Of a stretch of 64,000 nt of DNA, positions 51,036 through 60,491 are shown one piece after another. The stretch's first letter is position 1, and the number at the start of each line of letters is the position of its first letter. The notes beneath the pieces were generated by a model. That model saw only the letters and a program-made list of their open reading frames with translations. It had not been told where the DNA came from and ran no database searches. The stretch is from contig JADLGD010000224.1 of NCBI GenBank assembly GCA_020849495.1, positions 1 to 64,000 on the forward strand, read 5' to 3'. Source of the DNA: Fluviicola sp. (lineage in GTDB: Bacteria > Bacteroidota > Bacteroidia > Flavobacteriales_D > Crocinitomicaceae). The position numbers and the translations under genes are program-made.

Positions 51036-52649
51036 TTAAATTGTTTGGAATTCTGGCATTTGAAATAAGCGGTAAAGCACAAACTCTACGCGCTGTCTGA
51101 TAGGATTACTCAAGGTAATGTTTCCTGGATCAGCTTGGTAATCGGTGTATTGCAAGGTCCACTCAAAATCAGGCTGGCCATTGGTCAGAATGAATTTTAA
51201 CGTCAATTTATTTGCTGCAGACAAACCTTTAGGAGTGAAAACATCCGCCATATCGTCGATCACTGCAGGAGCTGAACTTGGCAAAGAAAGTCCATTTACA
51301 AAACCTAAAGCATCAATTTTAAAGTTATTGGTTCCAGATGCAATACCTGTTGTCAAAGTCAAGTAAGTTGACAAATCAAAACGCAATTTGATGTAACTGG
51401 AATTGGCCCACAATTTAGAATAACTTGGTGTTTGATAATAAGCGGTCCAACCACCCACACTTGGAGGTCGGAAGTAATGCATTCCTAACACCATGTTAAA
51501 AGCAAAAATCTGTAAATAGATTTCGTAGTTGGAAGCCAAGCTAAAATTAGGTGCAGAACTTGTGGCGTTCAACATAGAGAACATGTGTTCAATTGGATTT
51601 TTAATGATGGCTCCACGAACAGACATGTCGTAAAAATGTTCACTTTTTAATAATTCATCCATTACAGGTTGAATCACAAAATTATTCGCTTCCAAAGTAG
51701 CTGCCATATCTGCAATGACAGTAGATTCTACTGCTGCTGTTAAATCGTAATTGACGAACCAACGATACAACTTTCTACAAATGTGTTTGGCCATATCGGG
51801 CTGTTGGAAAATCACATTGATGTAATCCTCGTATTCTGCCGCACCATTGTTGGAAATTACAGCGTTTGCAAAATAATTGGAAAGCGTTTTATTGTTTGCA
51901 TCGTGCAAAATGGCATAGAAATTAGCAACTGGTGAAGGTGCCGTTGAACTAAACAATTCTTCAACAACCCATCCCGTTAGAATTTTAGCACTTTCAAAAA
52001 TATCCGTTTCAGTATACGTTGAGTAGTCACCTGGTCCTACTTGCAAACCTTTCCCTACTGAAAACAGTTCCAACAATTCTCGCGCATAATTTTCATTGGG
52101 AGAAAACGCATTGTTTGTTGTTCCATTCAGGAAGATCAACATCATGGGTTCGATGGTGATATCTTTTACCAGTTGTCTAAAATCACCTAGACAATTTTGA
52201 CGGTACAAATTATGCAAGTTGTAAATAGCTCTTGCATCAGATGAACCTTCAACGCCAAAATGATTGTTCCAAAACAAACACATTTTCTCTTGAATACTCA
52301 CTGTTTGCTGATTGCAGCGTTCCATCATCCATGCCCCAAGCGAATTACCCCTTGCGTTATCCGTTACGGATTGATTGGAAGATGGATAAACAGAAGTCAC
52401 CCAAGTAGTACCAAAAGCTGCCACTGCTTCATCTGGTGAATAAGTTAAAGGTGGATTTGTTGTTGGCAAAGTCAACAAGGATGCAACAGTTGCATTCATG
52501 CCATCCGTAACGGCTTGTTGGATCTGTTGTAGCGTAGGACCAAACATCGTTCTTCGCAACAAATGAGCTGCTTCCGCTTTTGTCCATGTTCCGGTATACG
52601 GCGTTAGACTCAAGGAAATAGGTTCCTCAACGTGTTCTTCTGGTATCAT
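51036..52649 (-). CDS. DUF1800 family protein
   Basis: 537 residues from ATG 52649 (MIPEEHVEEPIS), the first ATG in frame; a TTG six codons upstream is not preferred. The DUF1800 (PF08811) body starts TKAEAAHLLRRTMFGPT and includes QEKMCLFWNNHFGVEG, NYARELLELFSVG and HYFRPPSVGGWTAYYQTPSYSKLW (in part). No signal peptide or membrane helix is visible, although its partner DUF1501 protein is clearly exported. Either it stays in the cytoplasm or it travels with its partner. Function unknown. Confidence 0.88.
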   Translation of the reverse strand: MIPEEHVEEPISLSLTPYTGTWTKAEAAHLLRRTMFGPTLQQIQQAVTDGMNATVASLLTLPTTNPPLTYSPDEAVAAFGTTWVTSVYPSSNQSVTDNARGNSLGAWMMERCNQQTVSIQEKMCLFWNNHFGVEGSSDARAIYNLHNLYRQNCLGDFRQLVKDITIEPMMLIFLNGTTNNAFSPNENYARELLELFSVGKGLQVGPGDYSTYTETDIFESAKILTGWVVEELFSSTAPSPVANFYAILHDANNKTLSNYFANAVISNNGAAEYEDYINVIFQQPDMAKHICRKLYRWFVNYDLTAAVESTVIADMAATLEANNFVIQPVMDELLKSEHFYDMSVRGAIIKNPIEHMFSMLNATSSAPNFSLASNYEIYLQIFAFNMVLGMHYFRPPSVGGWTAYYQTPSYSKLWANSSYIKLRFDLSTYLTLTTGIASGTNNFKIDALGFVNGLSLPSSAPAVIDDMADVFTPKGLSAANKLTLKFILTNGQPDFEWTLQYTDYQADPGNITLSNPIRQRVEFVLYRLFQMPEFQTI

Positions 52650-52715
52650 AGTGTCAAATTTTCGCAAGGAATATACGAAAAAAAATGAGACAGCATCAAT
52701 TCAAGCTACTAGCTG

Positions 52716-53654
52716 TTAAGAATTTAATGTTTTGATAAACTGAATGTTTCGTTTCAAGCCTTCAAACTTTGCGCGTTTCACAGCGCTGCCTCGAAACAAT
52801 TCACGGTAAAGTTCTTCTGTTAAGTCTTCCCAATCGTTTTTAGTTAAATCAAACAACATTGGATGGGGTTGAAATTGAGGTTCGTTGTGCGGTTTAGAAA
52901 AACGATTCCATGGGCAAACATCTTGGCAAATGTCGCATCCGTACATCCAATCATCCAACTTTCCTTTAAAAGCTGAAGGTAGGAGTTGATCTTTTAATTC
53001 GATGGTCAAATAGGAAATGCATTTGGAACCATCGACCACATAAGGTTCTACAATCGCATCTGTTGGACAAGCATCGATACAGCGAGTGCAAGTGCCACAA
53101 TAATCGCGAATCGGTCCATCAGGTTCGATGTCTAAATCACAAATCCACTCAGCTAAGAAATAAAACGAACCCGCTTTTGGATGAATCAAATTCGCGTTCT
53201 TACCCATCCAACCCAAACCGCTTTTCTTTGCCCATGCTTTTTCCAAAACGGGAGCACTGTCCACAAAAATGCGTCCTTCTACATCGCCGATTTCTGCTTT
53301 TACACGATCCATCAGTTTCCGAAGTTGGTTCTTGATCACATCGTGGTAATCCTTGCCATAGGCATACTTGGAAAGTTGATAGGTATCTGAAGGTTGTTGT
53401 TGCTCTGGGAAATAATTGTACAAAAAGGAAATGACCGTTTTAGAACCTGGAACCAATAAACGCGGATCCAAACGCATGTCAAAATGGTTTTCCATGTAAG
53501 CCATCTTTCCGTGCTGTTGTTTGTTCAACCAATTTTCCAACCGTGGCGCTTCTTCAGCTAAAAAGTCGGCTTTTGAAAAACCGACACTGAAAAACCCGAG
53601 ATCTTGGGCAATTTGCTTGATGCGTGATTTTATATCCGAAGACTGCAAAGACAT
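52716..53654 (-). CDS. queG: Epoxyqueuosine reductase
   Basis: 312 residues. It reduces epoxyqueuosine to queuosine in tRNA, using cobalamin and two 4Fe-4S clusters, in the cytoplasm. Cluster motifs are [16 protein letters not shown] and [11 protein letters not shown]. The N-terminal catalytic part has GFSKADFL and [17 protein letters not shown]. The length is slightly below that of enterobacterial QueG, which carries a C-terminal HEAT extension; here the protein ends shortly after the second cluster. One base separates it from the ruvB stop, so the two are co-transcribed. Confidence 0.95.
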   Translation of the reverse strand: MSLQSSDIKSRIKQIAQDLGFFSVGFSKADFLAEEAPRLENWLNKQQHGKMAYMENHFDMRLDPRLLVPGSKTVISFLYNYFPEQQQPSDTYQLSKYAYGKDYHDVIKNQLRKLMDRVKAEIGDVEGRIFVDSAPVLEKAWAKKSGLGWMGKNANLIHPKAGSFYFLAEWICDLDIEPDGPIRDYCGTCTRCIDACPTDAIVEPYVVDGSKCISYLTIELKDQLLPSAFKGKLDDWMYGCDICQDVCPWNRFSKPHNEPQFQPHPMLFDLTKNDWEDLTEELYRELFRGSAVKRAKFEGLKRNIQFIKTLNS

Positions 53655-53655
53655 C

Positions 53656-54678
53656 TTAAAACAATCCTCCTTGCGACCAACCAGAAGTATATCCTAAATG
53701 GATGAATGCTTTTTCTGTCACTTTTCTTCCTCTTGGTGTTCGCATTAAAAAACCTTCTTGAATCAAAAACGGTTCATAGACTTCTTCAAGTGTTCCAGCA
53801 TTCTCACCAATTGCAGTTGCGATGGTTGACATACCAACCGGACCACCTTTGAACTTGTCAATGATGACACGAAGAATACGGTTATCCATTTCATCCAAAC
53901 CGTATTTATCAACATTCAATGCATCGAGCGCATGTTGTGTGATGTCTAAAGTAATGGTTCCATCACCTTTCACTTGTGCAAAATCACGCACACGTCTTAA
54001 AATGGCATTGGCAATTCTGGGTGTACCTCTACTTCTTCCAGCAATTTCATAGGCCGCTTGTTCGTTGATCGCAATGTTCAACAAATCAGAAGAGCGTTCT
54101 ACAATCATCGACAATGTTTTGATGTCGTAGTATTCTAAACGCGAATTGATTCCAAAACGTGCCCTTAAAGGAGCTGTGAGCAATCCAGAACGTGTGGTAG
54201 CACCAATGAGGGTAAAAGGATTCAAAGCGATCTGTACGGTGCGTGCATTCGCTCCAGAATCGATTAATATGTCGATCACATAATCTTCCATTGCAGAATA
54301 CAAGTATTCTTCCACAACGGGACTCAAACGATGGATTTCATCAATAAACAATACATCACCCGATTCAAGATTCGTCAATAAGCCAGCAAGATCGCCTGGT
54401 TTATCTAAAACAGGACCGCTGGTCACTTTAAAACCAACATTTAACTCATTGGCAATGATGTTTGCCAAAGTGGTTTTACCTAAACCTGGAGGACCGTGTA
54501 ATAAAACATGATCCAAAGGTTCTCCTCTTTGAGTAGCTGCTTTAACGAAAACTTCGAGATTATCCACCACTTTTGGTTGACCAGCAAAATCCGTCAAGCG
54601 TTTAGGACGAAGGACTTTATCATAGTCTTTTTCCTGACTATTGACTTCACTTCTATAATCAAACGAATCGTCTTCCAA
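53656..54678 (-). CDS. ruvB: Holliday junction helicase RuvB
   Basis: 340 residues. It is the AAA+ motor that drives branch migration with RuvA during recombinational repair. Walker [10 protein letters not shown], Walker [10 protein letters not shown], sensor 1 GATTRSG and the winged-helix C terminus ([17 protein letters not shown]) are intact. The start is TTG at 54678: an in-frame stop lies 11 codons upstream with no ATG between, and no other ATG precedes the conserved [21 protein letters not shown] element at 54701-54694 would give a leader of about 10 bases. Confidence 0.96.
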   Translation of the reverse strand: MEDDSFDYRSEVNSQEKDYDKVLRPKRLTDFAGQPKVVDNLEVFVKAATQRGEPLDHVLLHGPPGLGKTTLANIIANELNVGFKVTSGPVLDKPGDLAGLLTNLESGDVLFIDEIHRLSPVVEEYLYSAMEDYVIDILIDSGANARTVQIALNPFTLIGATTRSGLLTAPLRARFGINSRLEYYDIKTLSMIVERSSDLLNIAINEQAAYEIAGRSRGTPRIANAILRRVRDFAQVKGDGTITLDITQHALDALNVDKYGLDEMDNRILRVIIDKFKGGPVGMSTIATAIGENAGTLEEVYEPFLIQEGFLMRTPRGRKVTEKAFIHLGYTSGWSQGGLF

Positions 54679-54731
54679 TGTGTGTATTTTTTGTAAAGAT
54701 AGGAGAATTCAAGTTTCAAAAAATAGGCGCA

Positions 54732-54761
54732 TAAAAAAACCCTGATGTTTCCATCAGGGTT
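54732..54761 (-). terminator. Terminator of the act-cox operon
   Basis: AACCCTGATG (54738-54747) pairs with CATCAGGGTT (54752-54761). On the minus strand it is followed by seven U. It lies 18 bp after the cytochrome oxidase subunit I stop. Confidence 0.92.
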
Positions 54762-54778
54762 CGTATCTATCGTAAAGA

Positions 54779-56584
54779 CTAATGTTCTTCTTCACCTTCC
54801 ATTAAGGGAACAATTTGAGGAATGAAATCTTCTTCTGCTCCTGGTTTAGAATAATCATAAGGCCAACGGTGAACTTCTGGAATAGCTCCAGGCCAGTTTC
54901 CGTGAATGTGTTCTACAGGAGTTGTCCACTCTAAAGTATTCGATCTCCAAGGGTTTTGAACCGCTTTCGGACCACGAGCAATACTGTAGAAGAAGTTGAA
55001 CAAGAAAATGATTTGACCAAATGCTGCGATAATAGCAAACACTGTAATGATTTCGTTCAAGTCCATCATCATGTCTAAAGAGTCTTGGTTGAAATCACCG
55101 TAAACTGAATAATCATAATAACGACGTGGCGCACCTGCTAATCCAACAAAGTGCATTGGGAAGAATACACCGTAAGCTCCTACCAATGTTACCCAGAAGT
55201 GAGCATAACCTAAACGAGTATTCAACATTTTACCGTACATTTTAGGGAACCAGTGGTAAACACCAGCAAACATTCCGAATACAGCTGACATACCCATTAC
55301 AATATGGAAGTGAGCTACAACGAAATACGTATCATGTACAGCGATATCCAAAGCTGAATCGGCAAGGATAATACCAGTTACACCACCTGTAATGAACGTT
55401 GAAACCAAACCAACAGAGAATAACATTGCTGGTGTGTAAACGTTAGCACCTCTCCAAATTGTTGTCAAGCAGTTAAATACTTTTACAGCAGATGGAATTG
55501 CAATCAACAATGTTGTAAATACGAATACAGAACCAATGAATGGATTCATACCTGTTACGAACATGTGGTGACCCCATACGATGAACGAAAGGAAACCAAT
55601 TGCTAAGATAGAACCAATCATCGCACGGTAACCAAAGATCGGTTTACGTGAATTGGTAGATATAATTTCAGATGATAAACCTAATGCAGGTAATAATACG
55701 ATGTATACCTCAGGGTGACCTAAGAACCAGAATAAATGTTGGTAAAGAATTGGAGAACCACCGTGATTTTCTAACATTTCAGAACCAACAATGATATCAG
55801 ATAAGTAGAAAGATGTTCCAGCTAAACGGTCCATCAACAACAACAAAGCAGCTGATAATAACACTGGGAAAGATAATACACCCAAAATTGCTGTTACCAA
55901 GAATGCCCAAATTGTTAATGGCAAACGTGTCATTTTCATTCCTTTTGTACGCAAGTTCATTACTGTTACGATGTAGTTCAAAGAACCAATCAAAGAAGAA
56001 GCAATGAATATAGCCATAGAAACCAACCACATGGTCATACCCAAACCTGAACCTTCAATTGCATCAGGTAAAGCAGATAATGGAGGATAAACTGTCCATC
56101 CTGATGAAGCAGGTCCTGTTTCAATAAACAAAGAACACAACATGATCAATGCAGAAAGTACAAATAACCAGAATGATAACATGTTCAAGAAACCGGAAGC
56201 CATATCGCGTGCTCCAATTTGCAAAGGAATCAAAATGTTTGAGAATGTACCAGATAAACCACCTGTTAACAGGAAGAATACCATGATTGTACCGTGAATG
56301 GTAACCAAACCAAGGTACATACTTTCTTTCATAACTCCACCTGGAGCCCAAGTTTCACCTAAGAAGAATGATAAGAAATCAGACTCTTCACCTGGCCAAG
56401 CTAATTGAATACGGAATAGAATCGAAAGCATCATTGCAACCAATCCCATAAAGATCGCAGTCATCAAGAACTGCTTACCAATCATCTTATGATCTTGGGT
56501 GAAGATATACTTTGAAATAAAACCTTCTTCATGGTGTTCATGTCCATGAGCGTCGTGATGTGCGTGTGCTTCGTGAGCTGCCAT
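54779..56584 (-). CDS. ctaD: Cytochrome c oxidase subunit I
   Basis: 601 residues, 12 core membrane helices. It reduces oxygen to water and pumps protons. Expected metal ligands are visible: the low-spin heme His in VTIHGTIMVFFLL, the CuB His and cross-linked Tyr in WFLGHPEVYIVLLP, the CuB pair in VWGHHMFVTGMNP, and the heme pair in DTYFVVAHFHIVMG. The N terminus is very His-rich (about 9 His in 20 residues). It is the last gene of the act-cox operon. The oxidase partner is probably the complex III cytochrome subunit rather than a bc1 complex. Confidence 0.96.
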   Translation of the reverse strand: MAAHEAHAHHDAHGHEHHEEGFISKYIFTQDHKMIGKQFLMTAIFMGLVAMMLSILFRIQLAWPGEESDFLSFFLGETWAPGGVMKESMYLGLVTIHGTIMVFFLLTGGLSGTFSNILIPLQIGARDMASGFLNMLSFWLFVLSALIMLCSLFIETGPASSGWTVYPPLSALPDAIEGSGLGMTMWLVSMAIFIASSLIGSLNYIVTVMNLRTKGMKMTRLPLTIWAFLVTAILGVLSFPVLLSAALLLLMDRLAGTSFYLSDIIVGSEMLENHGGSPILYQHLFWFLGHPEVYIVLLPALGLSSEIISTNSRKPIFGYRAMIGSILAIGFLSFIVWGHHMFVTGMNPFIGSVFVFTTLLIAIPSAVKVFNCLTTIWRGANVYTPAMLFSVGLVSTFITGGVTGIILADSALDIAVHDTYFVVAHFHIVMGMSAVFGMFAGVYHWFPKMYGKMLNTRLGYAHFWVTLVGAYGVFFPMHFVGLAGAPRRYYDYSVYGDFNQDSLDMMMDLNEIITVFAIIAAFGQIIFLFNFFYSIARGPKAVQNPWRSNTLEWTTPVEHIHGNWPGAIPEVHRWPYDYSKPGAEEDFIPQIVPLMEGEEEH

Positions 56585-56614
56585 GATTTTATTTTTTGTT
56601 AGTTTTTTAATAAA

Positions 56615-57895
56615 TTAATTTGCTGCAACCGCTGTAGAATCTGCTGGCTGACCTTCAGCTGCAGGAGCTTCTACTTTCTTAGGTTTACCTACTGCGTAGA
56701 TGTTCTTAAATGTTTTACAAGCATCAGGTGCTGCTGGATTCAATTTTGAAACTTTAGCGTACCATGCTTTGTAAGAAGGTTTGTCTAATACAACAACCAT
56801 CAATTTCATCTTGTAGTGAGAAGAACCACAAATCTTGTTACACATCAAAATGTAATTGAATTTGTTGTTGTTCATCTTTTTACGCATATCATTTGTAGTG
56901 ATTGTAGGCGTAAATTTGAAACGAGTTGTCATCCCAGGTACCGTATTCATTTGAGCACGGAAATGAGGGAAGAATGCTGAGTGAATAACGTCTTTTGCAC
57001 GGAAATTAAATTCATACTCTTGACCTTCACACAAGAACAACGTATCATTTGCATTGAATACAACATCATCCATTGCACGAGCATCTAACCCTTTATTATG
57101 ACGCGCTTTCATTTGGTATAACAAACGAACCAAACGTTCTTTACGACCAAGCGTAGTAATCATTTTTTGGCGATCTTCAGGAATCATCATCAAACGTCCA
57201 TTGTTCAATTTCTTTTCCATTGCTTTGATACCAGTTGATCCCATTTCCATAGAATCGATTGCATCTTGAATGGTTTTAGTTGTCAACAACGCTAATGGAT
57301 TGTTTTCATTCGTCAATTTGTAATCAAAATAACCCAATGCATTGTCTTCACCAGCCATACGAACCGTCCAGTCAAATTGCTTAGAGAACAATTCAATGCG
57401 AACAGCGTCTTTATTAGCATCAGAAGTTTGCTCATTCCAAGATTTCAAACCTAAGATGATAATTACAGCTAAAACAATAGCAGGAACAACTGTCCACAAT
57501 AACTCCAATCGGTTATCATGTGGGAAGTAATAAGCTTTTACTCCTGGTTTACGAACATATTTGTAAGCAAAACCAAACAAAAGACCATTCGTTAAGAAGA
57601 ACACTGCAGAAATGATGATGAAGTTCAAATTCAATAAAGAATCAGTTTCTACACCATGAGCTGAAGCAGCATCACCTCTACCAGTCCATCCATATTCTAA
57701 CATCAAATAGATGAAACTTGCAAAGAATGCAAACATGAAAACCAACAATAAAGTAGCATTCAAACGGTTTTCACGGTTTGGAATATCCTCTTCACGACGG
57801 TTTCTCAATTTAGAAGAAAGCTCGTACAAACGCACTAATTGTGCGAGAGCTAAAACTCCTATAACGATAACGATTAATACGATTAGCTTTGTCAT
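56615..57895 (-). CDS. ctaC: Cytochrome c oxidase subunit II with insertion
   Basis: 426 residues, longer than usual. There are four N-terminal hydrophobic helices (about 3-22, 47-66, 91-110, 133-151), where two is the classic number. The periplasmic cupredoxin domain follows, with CuA ligands H305 (KDVIHSAFF), C352 and C356 (MCNKICGSSH), H360 and M363. Between the strand FDWTVRM (175-180) and the strand NANDTLFLCEG is a charged helical stretch (about 200-277) that normal subunits lack. The CuA motif has Lys in place of the usual Glu between the cysteines. Electrons enter here and pass to subunit I. Confidence 0.94.
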   Translation of the reverse strand: MTKLIVLIVIVIGVLALAQLVRLYELSSKLRNRREEDIPNRENRLNATLLLVFMFAFFASFIYLMLEYGWTGRGDAASAHGVETDSLLNLNFIIISAVFFLTNGLLFGFAYKYVRKPGVKAYYFPHDNRLELLWTVVPAIVLAVIIILGLKSWNEQTSDANKDAVRIELFSKQFDWTVRMAGEDNALGYFDYKLTNENNPLALLTTKTIQDAIDSMEMGSTGIKAMEKKLNNGRLMMIPEDRQKMITTLGRKERLVRLLYQMKARHNKGLDARAMDDVVFNANDTLFLCEGQEYEFNFRAKDVIHSAFFPHFRAQMNTVPGMTTRFKFTPTITTNDMRKKMNNNKFNYILMCNKICGSSHYKMKLMVVVLDKPSYKAWYAKVSKLNPAAPDACKTFKNIYAVGKPKKVEAPAAEGQPADSTAVAAN

Positions 57896-57928
57896 TTTCT
57901 TTAATTTATCGTAGCGATTACAGCGTTA

Positions 57929-59128
57929 TTAAATTTCGTGGTGAATACTTTCGTCCAAGAACGGGTGATTCACTGGTGTTAAAGGTGCTTTGGTTAAGTT
58001 TGTTAAAATAACTCGAATAAAGAACCCTAAGAAGAAGATTGCCATTCCAATTTCCAATGCACCGATGTATGCATGGTGACCCATTGAACCTCCCATGATC
58101 ATCAAGTAAACATCTACCCAGTGACCAGCAAAGATGATTAGACCAACTGCAGTTAATACTCCAGCATGACGTTTTGCATCACGAGACATTAACAATAACA
58201 TTGGGAAAGCAAAATTGATGAAGAACATTCCAAAATACAATCCTTTGAAATGCTCAATACGCGTTAAGTGGTAAGTTACCTCCTCAGGAATGTTTGCATA
58301 CCAAATCAACATGTATTGTGAGAACCACATATATGACCACAAGAAAGAAGTTGCAAATGTCCATTTTCCTAAATCGTGGATATGGTTTTCATTTACTTTA
58401 CTCAAGTATCCTTGTTTTTTCAAATACAATGTCAAAGTCACCAATACAATCATTGTAGAACACCACATTCCAGCGAATACGTACCATCCGAACAATGTAG
58501 AGTACCAGTGTGCATCAACTGACATGATCCAGTCCCAAGCAGAAGTTGAGGAGAATACAGCGAAGAACACTAAGAACACAGCCGCTTTACGGTAGTTTTT
58601 AAAGTGAATATCTGTTCCACCTACTTTATCTTCTAACAATGAACGTTTTTTGAATCCCATCCAGAAGATCATGTACACAGCCATGTAAGCCAATGTTCTA
58701 ACCCAGAAGAAAATTTGATTCAAATAAACAGATTTTGCTGTTAAGATCTCATCGTGTTTTACATGTTCTGGATCCATCCATACATAGATGTCAGCACCTT
58801 TCAATAAGGAAATTGTCAATAAGGTAATCAACATAAATCCAACACCGTAAGGCAAATATCCAGCAACACCTTCGATAACACGCTTAACAGATGCGTACCA
58901 ACCAGTTTCTGTTGCATATTGCAATGCTAAGAAGTACAAAGCACCCAATCCAATTGCAAAGAAGAAAAAGCTATCAATCAACAAGTTTCCTAAGAAACGT
59001 TGTGTAAAGCGAGCACCATTATCATGATAACTAAACTCCAACCACGCACCCAACGCAATTCCCACAATTCCTAATATCATTAGGACAAGTGTTAGAGTTT
59101 TTGCTTTTGAAGAAATTGTAAATTCCAT
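57929..59128 (-). CDS. actF: Alternative complex III subunit ActF
   Basis: 399 residues with about ten membrane helices. ActF is an NrfD-like quinol-binding membrane subunit of alternative complex III (quinol:cytochrome c oxidoreductase), related to but shorter than ActC. Landmarks are SSTSAWDWIMSVDAHWYST and WFSQYMLIWYANIPEE, which match the Bacteroidota quinone-binding subunit 2. Its place between actE and the oxidase genes is the canonical gene order. Confidence 0.93.
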   Translation of the reverse strand: MEFTISSKAKTLTLVLMILGIVGIALGAWLEFSYHDNGARFTQRFLGNLLIDSFFFFAIGLGALYFLALQYATETGWYASVKRVIEGVAGYLPYGVGFMLITLLTISLLKGADIYVWMDPEHVKHDEILTAKSVYLNQIFFWVRTLAYMAVYMIFWMGFKKRSLLEDKVGGTDIHFKNYRKAAVFLVFFAVFSSTSAWDWIMSVDAHWYSTLFGWYVFAGMWCSTMIVLVTLTLYLKKQGYLSKVNENHIHDLGKWTFATSFLWSYMWFSQYMLIWYANIPEEVTYHLTRIEHFKGLYFGMFFINFAFPMLLLMSRDAKRHAGVLTAVGLIIFAGHWVDVYLMIMGGSMGHHAYIGALEIGMAIFFLGFFIRVILTNLTKAPLTPVNHPFLDESIHHEI

Positions 59129-59152
59129 TTCTAATTATTTACTTAATTATCA

Positions 59153-59902
59153 TTATTTATTTGCAGTTGAATCAGCAGGAGCAGATGCTGTAGCAGCTAC
59201 TCTGTTTCCGTTCTCATCAAACATACCGTAGTTTGCATCTTGGAAACGTTTGATGTAATGAACCAAAGTCCAAATCTCACGTTTGTTCAACAATGATGCG
59301 TGAGATCCCATCATGTTTCGACCATAATAGATTGAGTAGAACATTTGTCCTTCAGCAATTGTTAGGTTTTTGTAATCAGGAACACCTGTGTAAGCACCAG
59401 ACGCAACCATTGGACCGTTACCATCACCTTTTTCACCATGACAGTGATTACAGTTGATTTGGTACAATTTTTTTGCTTGTTCAAACAATTTATCAGCTTG
59501 TTCTTTCGAAACCAATTTAATAGGATTCAAATCCGCTGCTGCTGCTTTGTATTCAAAATCCACATCAGGATTCATGGATAAATCATTTGCGTACAAACCA
59601 TGTGTTTGTCCGAATGCACTACCAGCTTTTCTCCAATAAGGTAACATCGTGTGTACCGTCGCAGAATCCGTTCCCCAATAAGGAATCGTATACTTTGGAG
59701 GAGTCATAGCCGAAAGGCGCATTTTAAAGTCTTTATTTTCTTGACCGCGCACTTCACCATAATCAACATACGGTTCGATAGCAGGAGAGCGATACATATC
59801 AGGCATGTATTCTAAACCTGAACTATCAGGATCAGAAGTACATGCAGCTGCTAAAAGCGCTACTACGGAAATCTGTGCAAATGCCTTGAATTTTACTTTC
59901 AT
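59153..59902 (-). CDS. actE: Alternative complex III cytochrome c subunit ActE
   Basis: 249 residues from ATG 59902 (MKVKFKAFAQ); an ATG ten codons upstream would spoil the signal peptide. It is a lipoprotein signal with SVVALLAAAC (lipid Cys near residue 21). The single heme motif is CNHCH, followed by GDGNGPM, and an axial Met is likely in YYGRNMMGSHASLL. It passes electrons from the complex to the oxidase. Typical ActE is a monoheme protein of this size. Confidence 0.95.
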   Translation of the reverse strand: MKVKFKAFAQISVVALLAAACTSDPDSSGLEYMPDMYRSPAIEPYVDYGEVRGQENKDFKMRLSAMTPPKYTIPYWGTDSATVHTMLPYWRKAGSAFGQTHGLYANDLSMNPDVDFEYKAAAADLNPIKLVSKEQADKLFEQAKKLYQINCNHCHGEKGDGNGPMVASGAYTGVPDYKNLTIAEGQMFYSIYYGRNMMGSHASLLNKREIWTLVHYIKRFQDANYGMFDENGNRVAATASAPADSTANK

Positions 59903-59947
59903 CTGTCTTGGTCTTTTAGTTCTGTCAGACAAACTATCTACAGCTAA

Positions 59948-60484
59948 TTAATGAATTTCTTTTTGATCAACTTCAATCACTCCTGTCTCGTTCAACATAG
60001 ACATTAACTCAGATTCAGAGAATTTTGAGTTGTCTGATAAACGTAACTCCATGACAAACTTGTCATCGGTTGTTCTAGGATCAGGATTGGAAGCTGGCAT
60101 ACCTGGTAAAGTCTTATTCAACAACAAGTACGTAATTGCCATTCCGTGAGCAGCACACAAAACTGTGAACTCAAACGTAATTGGAATAAACGCTAATACG
60201 TTGTCTAAGTAAGTCTCGTTTGGCTTACCACCAACATTCATTGGCCAATCTTCAATCATGAAGTAACGCATCCCTACTGTTGCAAGTGTCAAACCTGTCA
60301 AACCGTACAAAAACGCCATAATCCCCAAACGTGTGTGGCGCACCCCAATAATCGGATCAATACCGTGAATTGGAAATGGTGAGAACACGTCAGCTACTTT
60401 AACACCTTTTGCCACCAACTTCTTTGCGCCATCTTTTAGCACATCGTCGTCGTCATACATTGCATAAATTACTTTCTCTGCCAT
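59948..60484 (-). CDS. actD: Alternative complex III subunit ActD (DUF3341)
   Basis: 178 residues with two membrane helices (about 50-70 and 95-118) and a cytoplasmic N-terminal domain. The DUF3341 pattern is seen in VFSPFPIHGIDPIIGVRHTRLG and in the GM(R)YF...DWPMNVGGKPN segment (in part). ActD is a small structural subunit of alternative complex III. It starts 7 bp after the actC stop. Confidence 0.94.
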   Translation of the reverse strand: MAEKVIYAMYDDDDVLKDGAKKLVAKGVKVADVFSPFPIHGIDPIIGVRHTRLGIMAFLYGLTGLTLATVGMRYFMIEDWPMNVGGKPNETYLDNVLAFIPITFEFTVLCAAHGMAITYLLLNKTLPGMPASNPDPRTTDDKFVMELRLSDNSKFSESELMSMLNETGVIEVDQKEIH

Positions 60485-60491
60485 GTCTCAA

